A stretch of 64,000 nt of DNA, from the NCBI RefSeq assembly GCF_030813245.1, contig NZ_JAUSUA010000004.1, positions 1 through 64,000 on the forward strand, written 5' to 3'. The notes beneath the pieces were generated by a model that saw nothing but the letters and a program-made list of their open reading frames with translations, was not told the DNA's origin and made no database searches. This document shows positions 1-12,982 of this stretch, piece by piece. A program made the translations under genes and the position numbers. Source of the stretch: Alkalicoccobacillus murimartini (GTDB lineage Bacteria; Bacillota; Bacilli; Bacillales; Bacillaceae_D). Every line of letters starts with the position of its first letter. Positions within the stretch are counted from its first letter, which is position 1.

Positions 1-2525
<2,525 letters not shown>

Positions 2526-2713
2526 ACATACTCCTCCTTCCAATCAATATAGTTTATAAGTATTCAAACTATAGCTTTACCGAATTACTGTTTACCTACT
2601 TCAAACAAAAAAACTAAAACTGCTAATATAAATCCATCTGTTTTATGTTAATGAATACAAGTAGTACTGCACCTTTCGTCTACAATACAAGTTGAAGACC
2701 TATACATTGACAA

Positions 2714-2746
2714 CAAAAAAATGCCTAAATCTATAGATTTAGGCAT
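2714..2746 (-). terminator. Rho-independent terminator of the 2772-4283 gene
   Basis: The palindrome ATGCCTAAATC/GATTTAGGCAT is followed on the minus strand by seven T residues. It lies 25 bp past the stop codon of the second collagen-like gene. The remaining interval up to 2525 is AT-rich and should carry the promoter of the first collagen-like gene; its best sigma-K-like match there (TATAAACTA) has one mismatch. Confidence 0.85.
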
Positions 2747-2771
2747 TCAAAAACTACTATATCTATACTGT

Positions 2772-4339
<1,568 letters not shown>

Positions 4340-4408
4340 AATCCTTTAAGAAAAGGAAGCTTCGTTAGCCTAGTTCTGCTTTAATTAGATGAAATTGACC
4401 ATGTGTTT

Positions 4409-6106
4409 TCACTCTAGAATCTTCAAATCTATTGTATGAGTTTCTTCAGACAAAGGAATATTCATATTTTTTTCGAACAATGTTGCTGAATTTGTATGAA
4501 CCATCGAATGAGAGCCTAACAAATGCCTTTGCCTCTTACCATCAGTAAACGCACCGCGAGGGCCATGTTGTTTAATCCAATAATAAAAACCATCAACTAA
4601 ATCAGCTACCCTTTTATCTTCTTTTCTCTTAGATTGATTCGTACAATCAACGGCTGTAGCTGTGGACAACTTTAGACCATTAGACAACGCTTGAATATGT
4701 GCTCTTCCTGGTTTCTGAAGATATGTTTGATCAAGTTTTGTTAATACCGATCTGTTCATAGCAAATGGAGGTGTAAGCAAAGAAGAGACTGATAACGAAT
4801 GTTCATTCACATTTGCATTTAACAATCTCGCTCCAACATGGATAATACTCATGTCCTCTATTGACTTTAAATAAGCTAGTTGATCATTAATAGAAATATC
4901 GACGTCTACTTCTTCTGCCTTTTCAAAAAATAACTCAATTTGTCGTTTTTCAATTTGAACATCTGAAGGAAGAAATAAAAGAGAATCCCCCTGAGCAAAT
5001 TGACTACCGATATAAAAGTACACACCTTCTGAATAGGTTTCAGACAAAGATATGAATGGGATCGACTTCTTCCTAAGAACTTCTTCTGCTTCTTTATTTT
5101 TTTGTGAAACAACCGTTACCAATTCAACATCTATCTCTTTAACAGTGGAAAGGATGGAATCGATATTCTCGTCCTCGTCTGTAATAGCTAAGATAACGGA
5201 TCTTCTTTTCGTAGCGGATTTAGCCTGCCATTCCAAGCGATCATGATGAGCTATAGGATGAACCACTCGATGACGTGGAAATGTTAACGTAGATCCATGT
5301 TCAGAAAACAAATAATCAAGAGCTTCCAACATGTCACCATGCATGCGCTGCATGGCCTCTGACAATACTTCTCCCTGTTTAGCAATATGATTTTGACGTA
5401 GCTTGTTAACAGCTAGTACATCTATATCATGTGGCACCAGAACCTTTAATCCTTTATCTATTGCAATCGAATTAGCCAGAATGGGACTTGTTAGCGCCTC
5501 TTTACTAATCGTATTCAGAGCTTTTTTACTAAAAGCATGTGGAATTGTTAACACATTCTCTGCCCTTAGCTCTACTTTCCCTTGAATATAATTTATAAAA
5601 TATCGAGCAAACGAAATCATATCAGCATTTGGCACCTTTGTTACCCAATCAACCGAATTAATACTAACGTCTCCCCCACCTTCAATATCTTTTATAAAAG
5701 GAAGATAATCTTCTGCTTTGATTACAATATCTGCATCAGTAAACAAATAAATGTCGGCTTCGGAATGAAGGGCTCCAATAGCTCTTCCAAGATCATTACC
5801 TAAAGCTGTTCGGTAATGAAGCACAGTAGCCCCTTTTTGCCTAGCAATATGAGCTGTTTGATCTGTTGACCCATTTACAACAACAATCACTCGATCAGGC
5901 AATAATCGATTGACTTCATCTAATACTCCAGAAATCGTATCAGCTTCATCCATTGCAGGAATAATGACGTGTAATCGAAATTGTTTATTTCTGAAAACAG
6001 GAACAAGAGATCGTGGTTGTTCCTTAATAGATGGTACACCCTTTAGTCTTCTCAAATACGCTTCTTTGTCAAAAATAATTCTATGTGAAACGTGATTCTT
6101 CATCAT
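4409..6106 (-). CDS. Tandem GT2-family glycosyltransferase
   Basis: 565 residues with two GT-A-like halves. The first (about 45-270) has the GT2 signature: LHVIIPAMDEADTI, VVNGSTDQT and the metal-binding DxD in FTDADI. The second (about 300-480) has the same layout (VILAITDEDENID near the start, GSQFAQGDSLLFLPSDV where the DxD should be), but its metal motif is degraded to PSD, so it may be inactive or only bind substrate. There is no signal peptide or membrane segment; it should be cytoplasmic. AGGAGGT precedes ATG directly. Its position beside the collagen genes suggests it glycosylates them or builds their glycan. Confidence 0.8.
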   Translation of the reverse strand: MMKNHVSHRIIFDKEAYLRRLKGVPSIKEQPRSLVPVFRNKQFRLHVIIPAMDEADTISGVLDEVNRLLPDRVIVVVNGSTDQTAHIARQKGATVLHYRTALGNDLGRAIGALHSEADIYLFTDADIVIKAEDYLPFIKDIEGGGDVSINSVDWVTKVPNADMISFARYFINYIQGKVELRAENVLTIPHAFSKKALNTISKEALTSPILANSIAIDKGLKVLVPHDIDVLAVNKLRQNHIAKQGEVLSEAMQRMHGDMLEALDYLFSEHGSTLTFPRHRVVHPIAHHDRLEWQAKSATKRRSVILAITDEDENIDSILSTVKEIDVELVTVVSQKNKEAEEVLRKKSIPFISLSETYSEGVYFYIGSQFAQGDSLLFLPSDVQIEKRQIELFFEKAEEVDVDISINDQLAYLKSIEDMSIIHVGARLLNANVNEHSLSVSSLLTPPFAMNRSVLTKLDQTYLQKPGRAHIQALSNGLKLSTATAVDCTNQSKRKEDKRVADLVDGFYYWIKQHGPRGAFTDGKRQRHLLGSHSMVHTNSATLFEKNMNIPLSEETHTIDLKILE

Positions 6107-6245
6107 GACCTCCTATTTCCAAAAGATTCACCTGCATGTTCTGTCCGAATAGGACATATACATTTTTTAACGTGTTAAACTTCCATCAGCTGGAGTCCTA
6201 TTACCCGGAAAAAGTGGGATAAACAAAACTAATGAGGTGAGAACG

Positions 6246-6680
6246 ATGCAAAGCAAAAAAACAGCACTGCACACCAAATTAACACCCGTTCAACTACAGC
6301 AGCGTCTTATATATACTCAGTCCGAACTCAATAAGTACAAAACACAAGTAGAGAGATATCAAAATGACTATTATTACAATATGATTGATGAATTTAAGGA
6401 TAAAGAAAAACAATGGGTAACAGAAAAAACTGAATTACAATCAGAGCTGCAGTCTACTCTCACTCAACTTCAAAAGGTTCAAACGGATCTCTCTGAATTA
6501 CAATCTGAATTTGAAAAGGTTAGACAAAAAGAAAAGGCAGATATACAATCTGCCGAAGTTGAAGTAGAGGAGCCCATTAAACAAAAGGATGTTCAACCAG
6601 ACATTCAATTAGATAGAGAAGGTCCAAGCAAAAATCAAGATTGGTTTCTTCGCTCTGTTAAAAACCCAAAAAAGAAGTAA
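6246..6680 (+). CDS. Coiled-coil protein of unknown function
   Basis: 144 residues, almost wholly charged helix: residues 10-95 show heptad-like spacing (QLQQRLIYTQSELNKYKTQV, then repeated SELQ/ TLTQLQKV). The C-terminus is basic. ATG at 6246 is preferred over GTG 9 nt upstream because GAGGTGA sits 6 nt before it. The N-terminal LxxRLxxxxSELxKY motif recurs in the 19520-20230 protein, so the two may form a small family in this island. The stop codon abuts that of the convergent epimerase gene with no terminator between. Family not recognised. Confidence 0.65.
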   Translation: MQSKKTALHTKLTPVQLQQRLIYTQSELNKYKTQVERYQNDYYYNMIDEFKDKEKQWVTEKTELQSELQSTLTQLQKVQTDLSELQSEFEKVRQKEKADIQSAEVEVEEPIKQKDVQPDIQLDREGPSKNQDWFLRSVKNPKKK

Positions 6681-7643
6681 TTAATTCTGTTCTCTATACC
6701 AATTTATTGTTTGATGTATACCAAAATCGAGCTGGGTGTCCGGGACGTAGCCTAAAAGCCTTGCAGCTTTTTCTATATGGGGCACCCTCTGTTTCATATC
6801 TTCAAAACCATTGCCGTAAGCCTGTTCATATGGAATGTGCACGATCTCTGATGAAGAATTTGTTAACAGCTTGATTCGTTCCGCCAACTCTTGAATGGAT
6901 ATTGATTGATCCGAACCGACATTAATCACTTCTTGATGGGTCTTTTTCTTTAGAACAAGAGCTGTAGCTGTGGCAGCATCTTTCACAAAAGTAAAGCAAC
7001 GACTTTGTGAGCCATCACCAAAAATAGGAATAGGCTGATTTTCTAATGCAGCCTTCACAAAAATGGGGACAACCCCACCATACATCGTATCTGTTGCCCT
7101 TGGTCCATATGCATTAAAATAACGAAGAATCGTTACAGGTAACCCTTCTTTTCCATAAGCGAGACATAAGTGTTCTTCCATCGACTTAGCCGTTGAATAA
7201 CACCATCGATGAATGTTTGTCGAACCTAATAAACGATTGCCGTCTTCTTTGAAAGGATGATCTTCACTTTTCCCGTATACTTCTGAACTTGAGGCAAATA
7301 TAACTTTCTTTTGATGTTCAGCTGCACTGGCTAAAACAACTGAGGTTCCATCCAAATTTCCTTTGATTACTTTAAGAGGATATTGCACACAATTCTTTAC
7401 CCCTAATATGGCAGAAAGATGAAAGACTGCATCCACTTCTTTCATAAGCGAATCAACCTTATCAGGATCTGCACAATCCCCTTTAATTAATTGAAACCCT
7501 TCGTTTGGAAGCAGGTGGGCTATATTTGATGGCTTTCCATTTGAGAAGTTATCCAGCACTGTTACATGATGATGTTCTTTCAGCAGTTCTTCACAAAGGT
7601 GGGAACCAATAAACCCCGCTCCACCTGTAACCAGAAGCCTCAC
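6681..7643 (-). CDS. NAD-dependent sugar-nucleotide epimerase/dehydratase (extended SDR)
   Basis: 320 residues. Rossmann motif TGGAGFIGSH at 6-15, the Ser of SSSEVYG near 120, and the catalytic YxxxK as YSTAK near 150, followed by RYFNAYGPRA. This is the GalE/WbpP-like extended SDR fold acting on UDP- or dTDP-hexoses; the exact substrate cannot be read. It lies 12 bp downstream of the UDP-sugar dehydrogenase gene, so the two are probably co-transcribed. It may supply a C4 epimer (for example a galacto-configured HexNAc) for the island's glycan. Confidence 0.85.
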   Translation of the reverse strand: MRLLVTGGAGFIGSHLCEELLKEHHHVTVLDNFSNGKPSNIAHLLPNEGFQLIKGDCADPDKVDSLMKEVDAVFHLSAILGVKNCVQYPLKVIKGNLDGTSVVLASAAEHQKKVIFASSSEVYGKSEDHPFKEDGNRLLGSTNIHRWCYSTAKSMEEHLCLAYGKEGLPVTILRYFNAYGPRATDTMYGGVVPIFVKAALENQPIPIFGDGSQSRCFTFVKDAATATALVLKKKTHQEVINVGSDQSISIQELAERIKLLTNSSSEIVHIPYEQAYGNGFEDMKQRVPHIEKAARLLGYVPDTQLDFGIHQTINWYREQN

Positions 7644-7655
7644 GTTATCACCTCT

Positions 7656-8912
7656 TTATAATCGTATTACATGTGGATAATGACCCTTAATACAATTTCG
7701 TGTATCAACAATTAGCTTTGAGTGTTCAACTAAATGATTGTAGTCAATATGACTATGGTCTGTTAATATAAGCACTGCATCATAGTTTGCAAGAATGTCT
7801 GGTTCCAACTGTACTCCTTTAAACTGTTTGTCTTTTACAAGAATATCCTCCATAAATGGGTCATGGTAATCAACAGACCAACCACGATCAATTATCTGTT
7901 CCATGATTGGGATAGACACCGACTCACGAACATCGTTTACATCCTTCTTATACGTTAATCCAATTAGTAAGATAGAAGGATTTTTTACCTCTTTCGATAA
8001 TGCTTTCTCCAGTCTAGATACAATATACGATGGTTGGGCATCATTCACTTGTTTAGCTAAGTCAATAAAAGGCGTATCCAAGTTTTCTTGATTGGCCTTC
8101 CACTTAAGGTATAGAGGGTCTACAGGAATGCAGTGACCTCCAATTCCCGGACCAGGAAAATAAGAGGTAAACCCATATGGTTTTGTACTCGCTGCCGTTA
8201 TAACCTGCCAAATATCAATACCTAACTGATGACAAACCTGACTCATCTCATTCATAAAAGAGATATTAACTAGTCGTTGGGTATTTTCAAGAATCTTAGT
8301 CATCTCTGCTATTCGAGGACTATCAACAGGTACTAACTTATGAAAGGCTTTTTCATAAATGCTCACTGTCTTCTCTCGACAACGATCCGTCACTCCACTA
8401 ACTACTTTTGGAATCTCTGCAAGTGTAAAATCCTTGTTACCTGGATCGATCCGTTCTGGGGAATAGCCAATGTACAAATCTTCTCCAATGATTAATCCGC
8501 TTTTCTGCAACAATGGGACCAATACTTCTTCTGTGGTTCCAGGAAATGTTGAGCTTTCGAGTACGACAAGCTGACCTTTTTTCAAGAAAGGAAGTAAAGC
8601 ATGGGTTGCAGATTCCAAATAACTCAAATCAGGATATTGATGATCCTTCAGCGGAGTTGGTACACACAAGATAATAGCTGAGGCTGTTTGAATGGATTGG
8701 AAATCTGTTGTATAGCTAAAACGTTTTGAAGATGTTAACTTCTTAATCTCTTTATCAGTGAAATCTGATAAATAGGATTCTCCTTTATCCAAACTTTTTA
8801 TTTTTCTTGGATCTACATCTATCCCTACTACATCGTATCCACTTTTATGAAATAATGATGCCAATGGTAGCCCTACATAGCCAAGTCCAATGACAGCAAC
8901 TTTAGTCGCCAT
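7656..8912 (-). CDS. UDP-N-acetylhexosamine 6-dehydrogenase (WbpA/WecC/TviB-like)
   Basis: 418 residues. N-terminal NAD-binding motif VIGLGYVGLPLA at 7-18. The central catalytic Cys lies in GIGGHCIPVDPLYLKWK (about 253-270). The C-terminal UDP-sugar domain contains GLTYKKDVNDVRESV. The IPVDPLYLKWK form is typical of enzymes that oxidise UDP-GlcNAc or UDP-ManNAc/GalNAc to the uronate rather than UDP-glucose. With the Gfo/Idh, DegT and acetyltransferase genes nearby, the likely product is UDP-GlcNAcA, first intermediate of a diacetamido uronic acid. The ribosome site (GAAGGG) is weak. Confidence 0.85.
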   Translation of the reverse strand: MATKVAVIGLGYVGLPLASLFHKSGYDVVGIDVDPRKIKSLDKGESYLSDFTDKEIKKLTSSKRFSYTTDFQSIQTASAIILCVPTPLKDHQYPDLSYLESATHALLPFLKKGQLVVLESSTFPGTTEEVLVPLLQKSGLIIGEDLYIGYSPERIDPGNKDFTLAEIPKVVSGVTDRCREKTVSIYEKAFHKLVPVDSPRIAEMTKILENTQRLVNISFMNEMSQVCHQLGIDIWQVITAASTKPYGFTSYFPGPGIGGHCIPVDPLYLKWKANQENLDTPFIDLAKQVNDAQPSYIVSRLEKALSKEVKNPSILLIGLTYKKDVNDVRESVSIPIMEQIIDRGWSVDYHDPFMEDILVKDKQFKGVQLEPDILANYDAVLILTDHSHIDYNHLVEHSKLIVDTRNCIKGHYPHVIRL

Positions 8913-9046
8913 TCGCGCAGCCCTTCTTTCAAATAGTTAAAATGTCAATCTAACTATTGATATGTGGCTGATTATCTATTCGTTAAACCGATCATCTATT
9001 TATGAGGAAAGTTAGGCTCAAATTAATGAACAGGCCTACTAATCGA

Positions 9047-9742
9047 TCAAGGTCGGACCCTTGCTGGATTTCCTACTGTCACTGCTCCATCCGGTACATC
9101 TTTTGTCACAACTGCGCCTGCACCTACAACAGCATTCTCTCCAATAATGATTGCCGGAAGAAGTGTTGCGTGATTGCCAATTTTGGCATATTTCTTAATA
9201 TGTGGTCCTGTGTGCGATCCTTTTCCGCTCGCCATATACTTATCATTGGACATTGAACAGCACGGACCTATAAAAACATGATCCTCGATAATTGTGTCTG
9301 CTGTTACATAGCAACCAGTCTGGATTGTGACATTTTTACCTATTCGTGTATTAGGCTCAACCATAGCATGACGGCCAATAATGGTATGTCGATCTATAAA
9401 GATTTGTTCTCTAATACTGACATGGTCACCTAGGAATACACCTTCGGCGAGAGATAATCCACGGTATAAAGTAACGTGACTTCCAATCACCACTCCGTTA
9501 TCTATAAGTAATGGAGGTAGATTTTCAGCAGGTTTTCTTGCCATCTTTTTGTTTTTACCTGGTCTTTTTCCTAAAACAACATGATCACCAACCTCTACAT
9601 CATCACCAATAACCGTACCTTCCTTAATCACTGCATGTGCGCCAATTGTCACCCGGTCGCCAATGCGAACGCCCATTTCAATAACAGCATATTCGCCTAT
9701 GTCTACATCCGTTCCAACTATTACACTTGAGTGTATGGTCAT
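9047..9742 (-). CDS. Hexapeptide-repeat sugar-nucleotide N-acetyltransferase (WbpD/WlbB-like)
   Basis: 231 residues, nearly all left-handed beta-helix: repeated [IV]G-x4 triplets from residue 8 ([24 protein letters not shown]) to about 220, closing with [23 protein letters not shown], the usual end of sugar acetyltransferases. A loop with GPCCSMSND and the His in KGSHTGPH probably lies at the active site. It would acetylate the 3-amino group of UDP-GlcNAc3NA. It follows the GT4 gene by 16 bp, so it ends a three-gene operon. An aminoacyl or other acyl donor cannot be excluded. Confidence 0.78.
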   Translation of the reverse strand: MTIHSSVIVGTDVDIGEYAVIEMGVRIGDRVTIGAHAVIKEGTVIGDDVEVGDHVVLGKRPGKNKKMARKPAENLPPLLIDNGVVIGSHVTLYRGLSLAEGVFLGDHVSIREQIFIDRHTIIGRHAMVEPNTRIGKNVTIQTGCYVTADTIIEDHVFIGPCCSMSNDKYMASGKGSHTGPHIKKYAKIGNHATLLPAIIIGENAVVGAGAVVTKDVPDGAVTVGNPARVRP

Positions 9743-9758
9743 AGATTAGTCCCCATCC

Positions 9759-10763
9759 TTATAGAGATTGATAAATTTCTTTTAATTTTTTTGTCACAGT
9801 GACTGCATCATGATAGGCCTCTACATAGTTGCGACCTTCCACTCCAAGCCTGTGTCTTGCATGTGCATCTAAAAGTAGACCCCTTAGTACCTCTTTAATC
9901 GTGTCAGGATTAGCAGACTGAATGGGCAGCGTTTGAGGTAATGTTTCTTTTAGGTCTGGTCGAATGTAGGCGATGACAGCTTTGCCCAAAGCCATCGCTT
10001 CAACACTTAGATTTCCATACATCCCACATAGGATCTGATCCACAATAATATCTGCATTTTGGTATAACGCAGTCGCCTCTTTATGAGTTGTATTTTCAAT
10101 TAACTGAAAATCGAATGGGATTTCTTGCTGTAACTCTACAACGGCTTTCTCCACTTCTTCTGTGCCTTTAAACTCTCTCTGCGATGGCGCATGTACAACA
10201 AGAGGACGAGTTGTTGTTATGCTCGGATAGCTTGGCTTGTAATCATTAATCATACAAAGCCTTGGCAATACATGTATTGGAACATTTTCTTTTTCATAGT
10301 ACGGTTTAACATATTTATATAACTCATAATCTTGAACAATGGCTGCATCAATATATTTAGAAAAGGTCACTAAGTTCTCATGAATCATGTCATCAGGTAG
10401 GGAAGATTCCGCATTGACATAATGATTTTCATAATCCGCCCCATTTTTCGCTAACACTCTTGTTCTGACATCCGTTCCCCTATGGTGCATGATGACCTTT
10501 CCACCTGTTTTTTTAATCCATTCAAGATCACGAAAATCACCTATAAAGGTACCGCTGTTATGGAAATGAAAGATATCAAAATGCGGAATGGCAGCAAGAG
10601 CCACCTTTTGCATGTCATATGAATCCGTTGGATAGGTACCAGGATAATCAAAACTTGTTTGAAAATAATTAAAGGCAGCCGAGGTTAGACCATCTTCACG
10701 AAGCATTCTATTAATTAAACCAACCTGGCCAGCAATCTCCATTGGTGCATGGCAAATCTTCAT
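9759..10763 (-). CDS. GT4-like glycosyltransferase, paralog 1
   Basis: 334 residues. It is closely related to the products of 10777-11763 and 14041-15030: shared EIAGQxG near the N-terminus, FHFHNSG, MHHRGTDVR (about 92-100), AIVQDYE, VHAPS and the nucleotide-sugar site DQILCGMYGNLSVEAMALGK (about 248-267). These are GT-B features with the C-terminal E-x7-E-like loop. No signal peptide. AAGGAG precedes ATG. It is the middle gene of an apparent operon with a paralog upstream and the acetyltransferase downstream. Substrates unknown; the three paralogs probably add successive residues of one oligosaccharide. Confidence 0.82.
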   Translation of the reverse strand: MKICHAPMEIAGQVGLINRMLREDGLTSAAFNYFQTSFDYPGTYPTDSYDMQKVALAAIPHFDIFHFHNSGTFIGDFRDLEWIKKTGGKVIMHHRGTDVRTRVLAKNGADYENHYVNAESSLPDDMIHENLVTFSKYIDAAIVQDYELYKYVKPYYEKENVPIHVLPRLCMINDYKPSYPSITTTRPLVVHAPSQREFKGTEEVEKAVVELQQEIPFDFQLIENTTHKEATALYQNADIIVDQILCGMYGNLSVEAMALGKAVIAYIRPDLKETLPQTLPIQSANPDTIKEVLRGLLLDAHARHRLGVEGRNYVEAYHDAVTVTKKLKEIYQSL

Positions 10764-10776
10764 GATGAATCACTCC

Positions 10777-11763
10777 TTAAAGCTTGCTATAAATATGCTC
10801 AAGATTTTTAGCGATCAAATCAGCGTTATGAAAGTTTTCAACAAAAGCTCTTGAACGTTTTCCTGTTTCATAACGAAGCTGAGGTTGTTCAATATATGGC
10901 TTCAACACCTCTGAAAGAGTTTCAGGAGTGGCCGATACGATTGGGAAATCAGCTGGAAGATGAGACCTAACATCTTCACGTATATTTGCAACAACAACCT
11001 TACCAAGCGCCATAGCTTCTACACTTAATACTCCATAGGTTCCACATAGAAGCTGATCCACAATAATATCCGCCTCCTTATAGAGTTCGAGTGCTTCCTT
11101 ATGACTAAGCTGTTCTATTTTTTTATACGAAAAGTTATATCCTTGGTATTCAAGGTGATCAATCGAAGAATGGACATATTCTGTGCCTTTAAATGCTTGA
11201 TTCGTTGGTGCATGCACAATTAAAGGTTTTTCTTTTGTGACAGGAGGATAATGAGGGACAAATTCTTGTGCATTACAAGCAAGCGGAATGACATGAACAT
11301 GCTTGTAATAGTCCTTTACATATGGAACCATCTCATAATCCTGAACAATGGCTGTATCGATATAAGACGTAAGATAAGTGAGACGTTCGTGAATGTATTC
11401 ATCCGTGTTATAGCTTGGTGGCAAAGGAAATGGGTTCAACTCCTTTACTTTTTTAACGGTTCTTACGTCATTTCCCCAGTGGTGCATAACAAGCTTCTTC
11501 CCAAGTTCCTTTAAAAGCGGAAGTTCTTCACCTTTGATCGTAAATGTATTCCCATTATGGAAATGACAAACCTCCGCATGATTAATCAACGGTAGCAAAT
11601 GCTTGTAGAGCTCATATGCATCAGTTGGGGTTACTTTCCCTTCATAATTTAAATAGGTATGAAACCAATTGTACCCACTTACTTGATGCCCAAGCTTTCG
11701 TAAAGCATCACAGATCATCCCCATTTGTCCTGATATCTCAGTTGGAACATGAATAACTTTCAT
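10777..11763 (-). CDS. GT4-like glycosyltransferase, paralog 2
   Basis: 328 residues, first gene of the 11763-9047 operon, 13 bp from paralog 1. Motifs: EISGQMGM at 8-15, CHFHNGN, MHHWGNDVRT (about 92), TAIVQDYE, VHAPTN and DQLLCGTYGVLSVEAMALGK (about 240-260). The long substitution-rich similarity to paralog 1 shows an old duplication rather than a recent copy. AGAGGAG lies 8 nt before ATG. A divergent promoter region of about 150 bp separates it from the DUF4855-like gene. Confidence 0.82.
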   Translation of the reverse strand: MKVIHVPTEISGQMGMICDALRKLGHQVSGYNWFHTYLNYEGKVTPTDAYELYKHLLPLINHAEVCHFHNGNTFTIKGEELPLLKELGKKLVMHHWGNDVRTVKKVKELNPFPLPPSYNTDEYIHERLTYLTSYIDTAIVQDYEMVPYVKDYYKHVHVIPLACNAQEFVPHYPPVTKEKPLIVHAPTNQAFKGTEYVHSSIDHLEYQGYNFSYKKIEQLSHKEALELYKEADIIVDQLLCGTYGVLSVEAMALGKVVVANIREDVRSHLPADFPIVSATPETLSEVLKPYIEQPQLRYETGKRSRAFVENFHNADLIAKNLEHIYSKL

Positions 11764-11917
11764 TTTCCGCTCCTCTCTTTTGCGTACCTGTTTTTTCTTC
11801 TCTATATCTATTCACTTACTGTGCCTTCCGTTAATAAGAGTACTTAAATCTCATGATTCATTTTTTTTGGTGTGTTTACATAAGCTGTAGGAGAAATCAG
11901 GGAAAGGTGGCACATAT

Positions 11918-12934
11918 ATGCGAGGATTGTTAAAAGGTGAGGATTTAGGGTTGCAGAATCAACTTGCGGTTATCCCCATTGGAGGATTTGATGAGGACCA
12001 CAAACGATTATGGACAGAAGAAGACCTACGCCCGGCTGTACAATATCAGTTAAATGGGCAAAATACTGGTGAGTCGTACTTTAAAGGCTTTATTTTTAAT
12101 CCAATATCATCACGGGAAGGGGCTTATCTTCATCCTCTCTATACGGGATTTGGTGAGCATTCTAGAGACGAGGATTGGACGAAATACCTTGATTTTTTGT
12201 TTGAAAAAGGGGCTAATTTGCATGCGCTCAATTCTTTGAATTCGGTATCTACTACTCCATTAGATATTTGGATTGGCTTACCCTATCCATTAAGTGGCGA
12301 TCAATCATTTGGAACAGCTGAGTCAGGAAGGGATCTTTCCTTTACTTTAACAGCAGATCGGCTTCAAGCATTAACCTGGTGGTACCAAAAAGTCTTAAGC
12401 CAATGGCAACTGTCTGGCTTCACACAATTAAAGCTTCAAGGCTTTTATTGGGTAAAAGAAGTATTAAGTGATAACGATGAAGAATTGATTCAACAAATTA
12501 ATACAATCATTCATTCAGATGGGTACAAAACTATGTGGCTTCCTAATTACGGAGGATTCGGAGCAATGAAACCGTGGAAGGGAGATCACCTTAAGTTTGA
12601 TGTAACGGCTGTGAATACAAATTATTACGGGAATACGATGATGGGTACAGAATGGATTAATCATGCGTGTATGTTCTCCAATGTCTTTGGATGCGGAATT
12701 CAAATTAACATTGGAAAAGGTTGGACCTTCAGTCGTTATCATGTATATGATTTTCTGAACTTAGGACTTCCAACACGTAATAATTATATGAATGATCGCT
12801 TACTTGTTTTTTCCTTTTATAATTTAACCTTTAAAGAATTTGCTGAGTCGACACCCGCTGAGTATCAGCAGCTTCGTCATTTCTTTAGAAAACAATATGT
12901 TGAACAAAGTTACCCTGGAAAGTCCTATACGTAA
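11918..12934 (+). CDS. DUF4855-like protein, putative TIM-barrel glycan-active enzyme
   Basis: 338 residues, no signal peptide. The sequence runs through aromatic-rich strands with GFYWVKE (about 174), MWLPNYGGFG (about 204) and the acidic/aromatic CGIQINIGKG block, which recalls the DUF4855 family (family name recalled, not searched). The GFYW-x-x-E element resembles a barrel strand ending in a catalytic Glu, so a glycoside-hydrolase-type fold is plausible. GGAAAGGTGG lies upstream of ATG. The gene is alone on the + strand within the glycan operons and ends at a shared terminator. A glycan-trimming role is inference. Confidence 0.6.
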   Translation: MRGLLKGEDLGLQNQLAVIPIGGFDEDHKRLWTEEDLRPAVQYQLNGQNTGESYFKGFIFNPISSREGAYLHPLYTGFGEHSRDEDWTKYLDFLFEKGANLHALNSLNSVSTTPLDIWIGLPYPLSGDQSFGTAESGRDLSFTLTADRLQALTWWYQKVLSQWQLSGFTQLKLQGFYWVKEVLSDNDEELIQQINTIIHSDGYKTMWLPNYGGFGAMKPWKGDHLKFDVTAVNTNYYGNTMMGTEWINHACMFSNVFGCGIQINIGKGWTFSRYHVYDFLNLGLPTRNNYMNDRLLVFSFYNLTFKEFAESTPAEYQQLRHFFRKQYVEQSYPGKSYT

Positions 12935-12943
12935 TAAAACAAT

Positions 12944-12980
12944 AAAAACCGTGAAGAGCTTCATCTCATCACGGTTTTTT
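12944..12980. terminator. Bidirectional terminator between convergent genes
   Basis: AAAACCGTGA and TCACGGTTTT form a 10-bp stem with U-runs on both strands. It ends both the DUF4855-like gene (+) and the CE7 esterase gene (-), whose stop lies 3 bp away. Confidence 0.9.
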
Positions 12981-12982
12981 GC

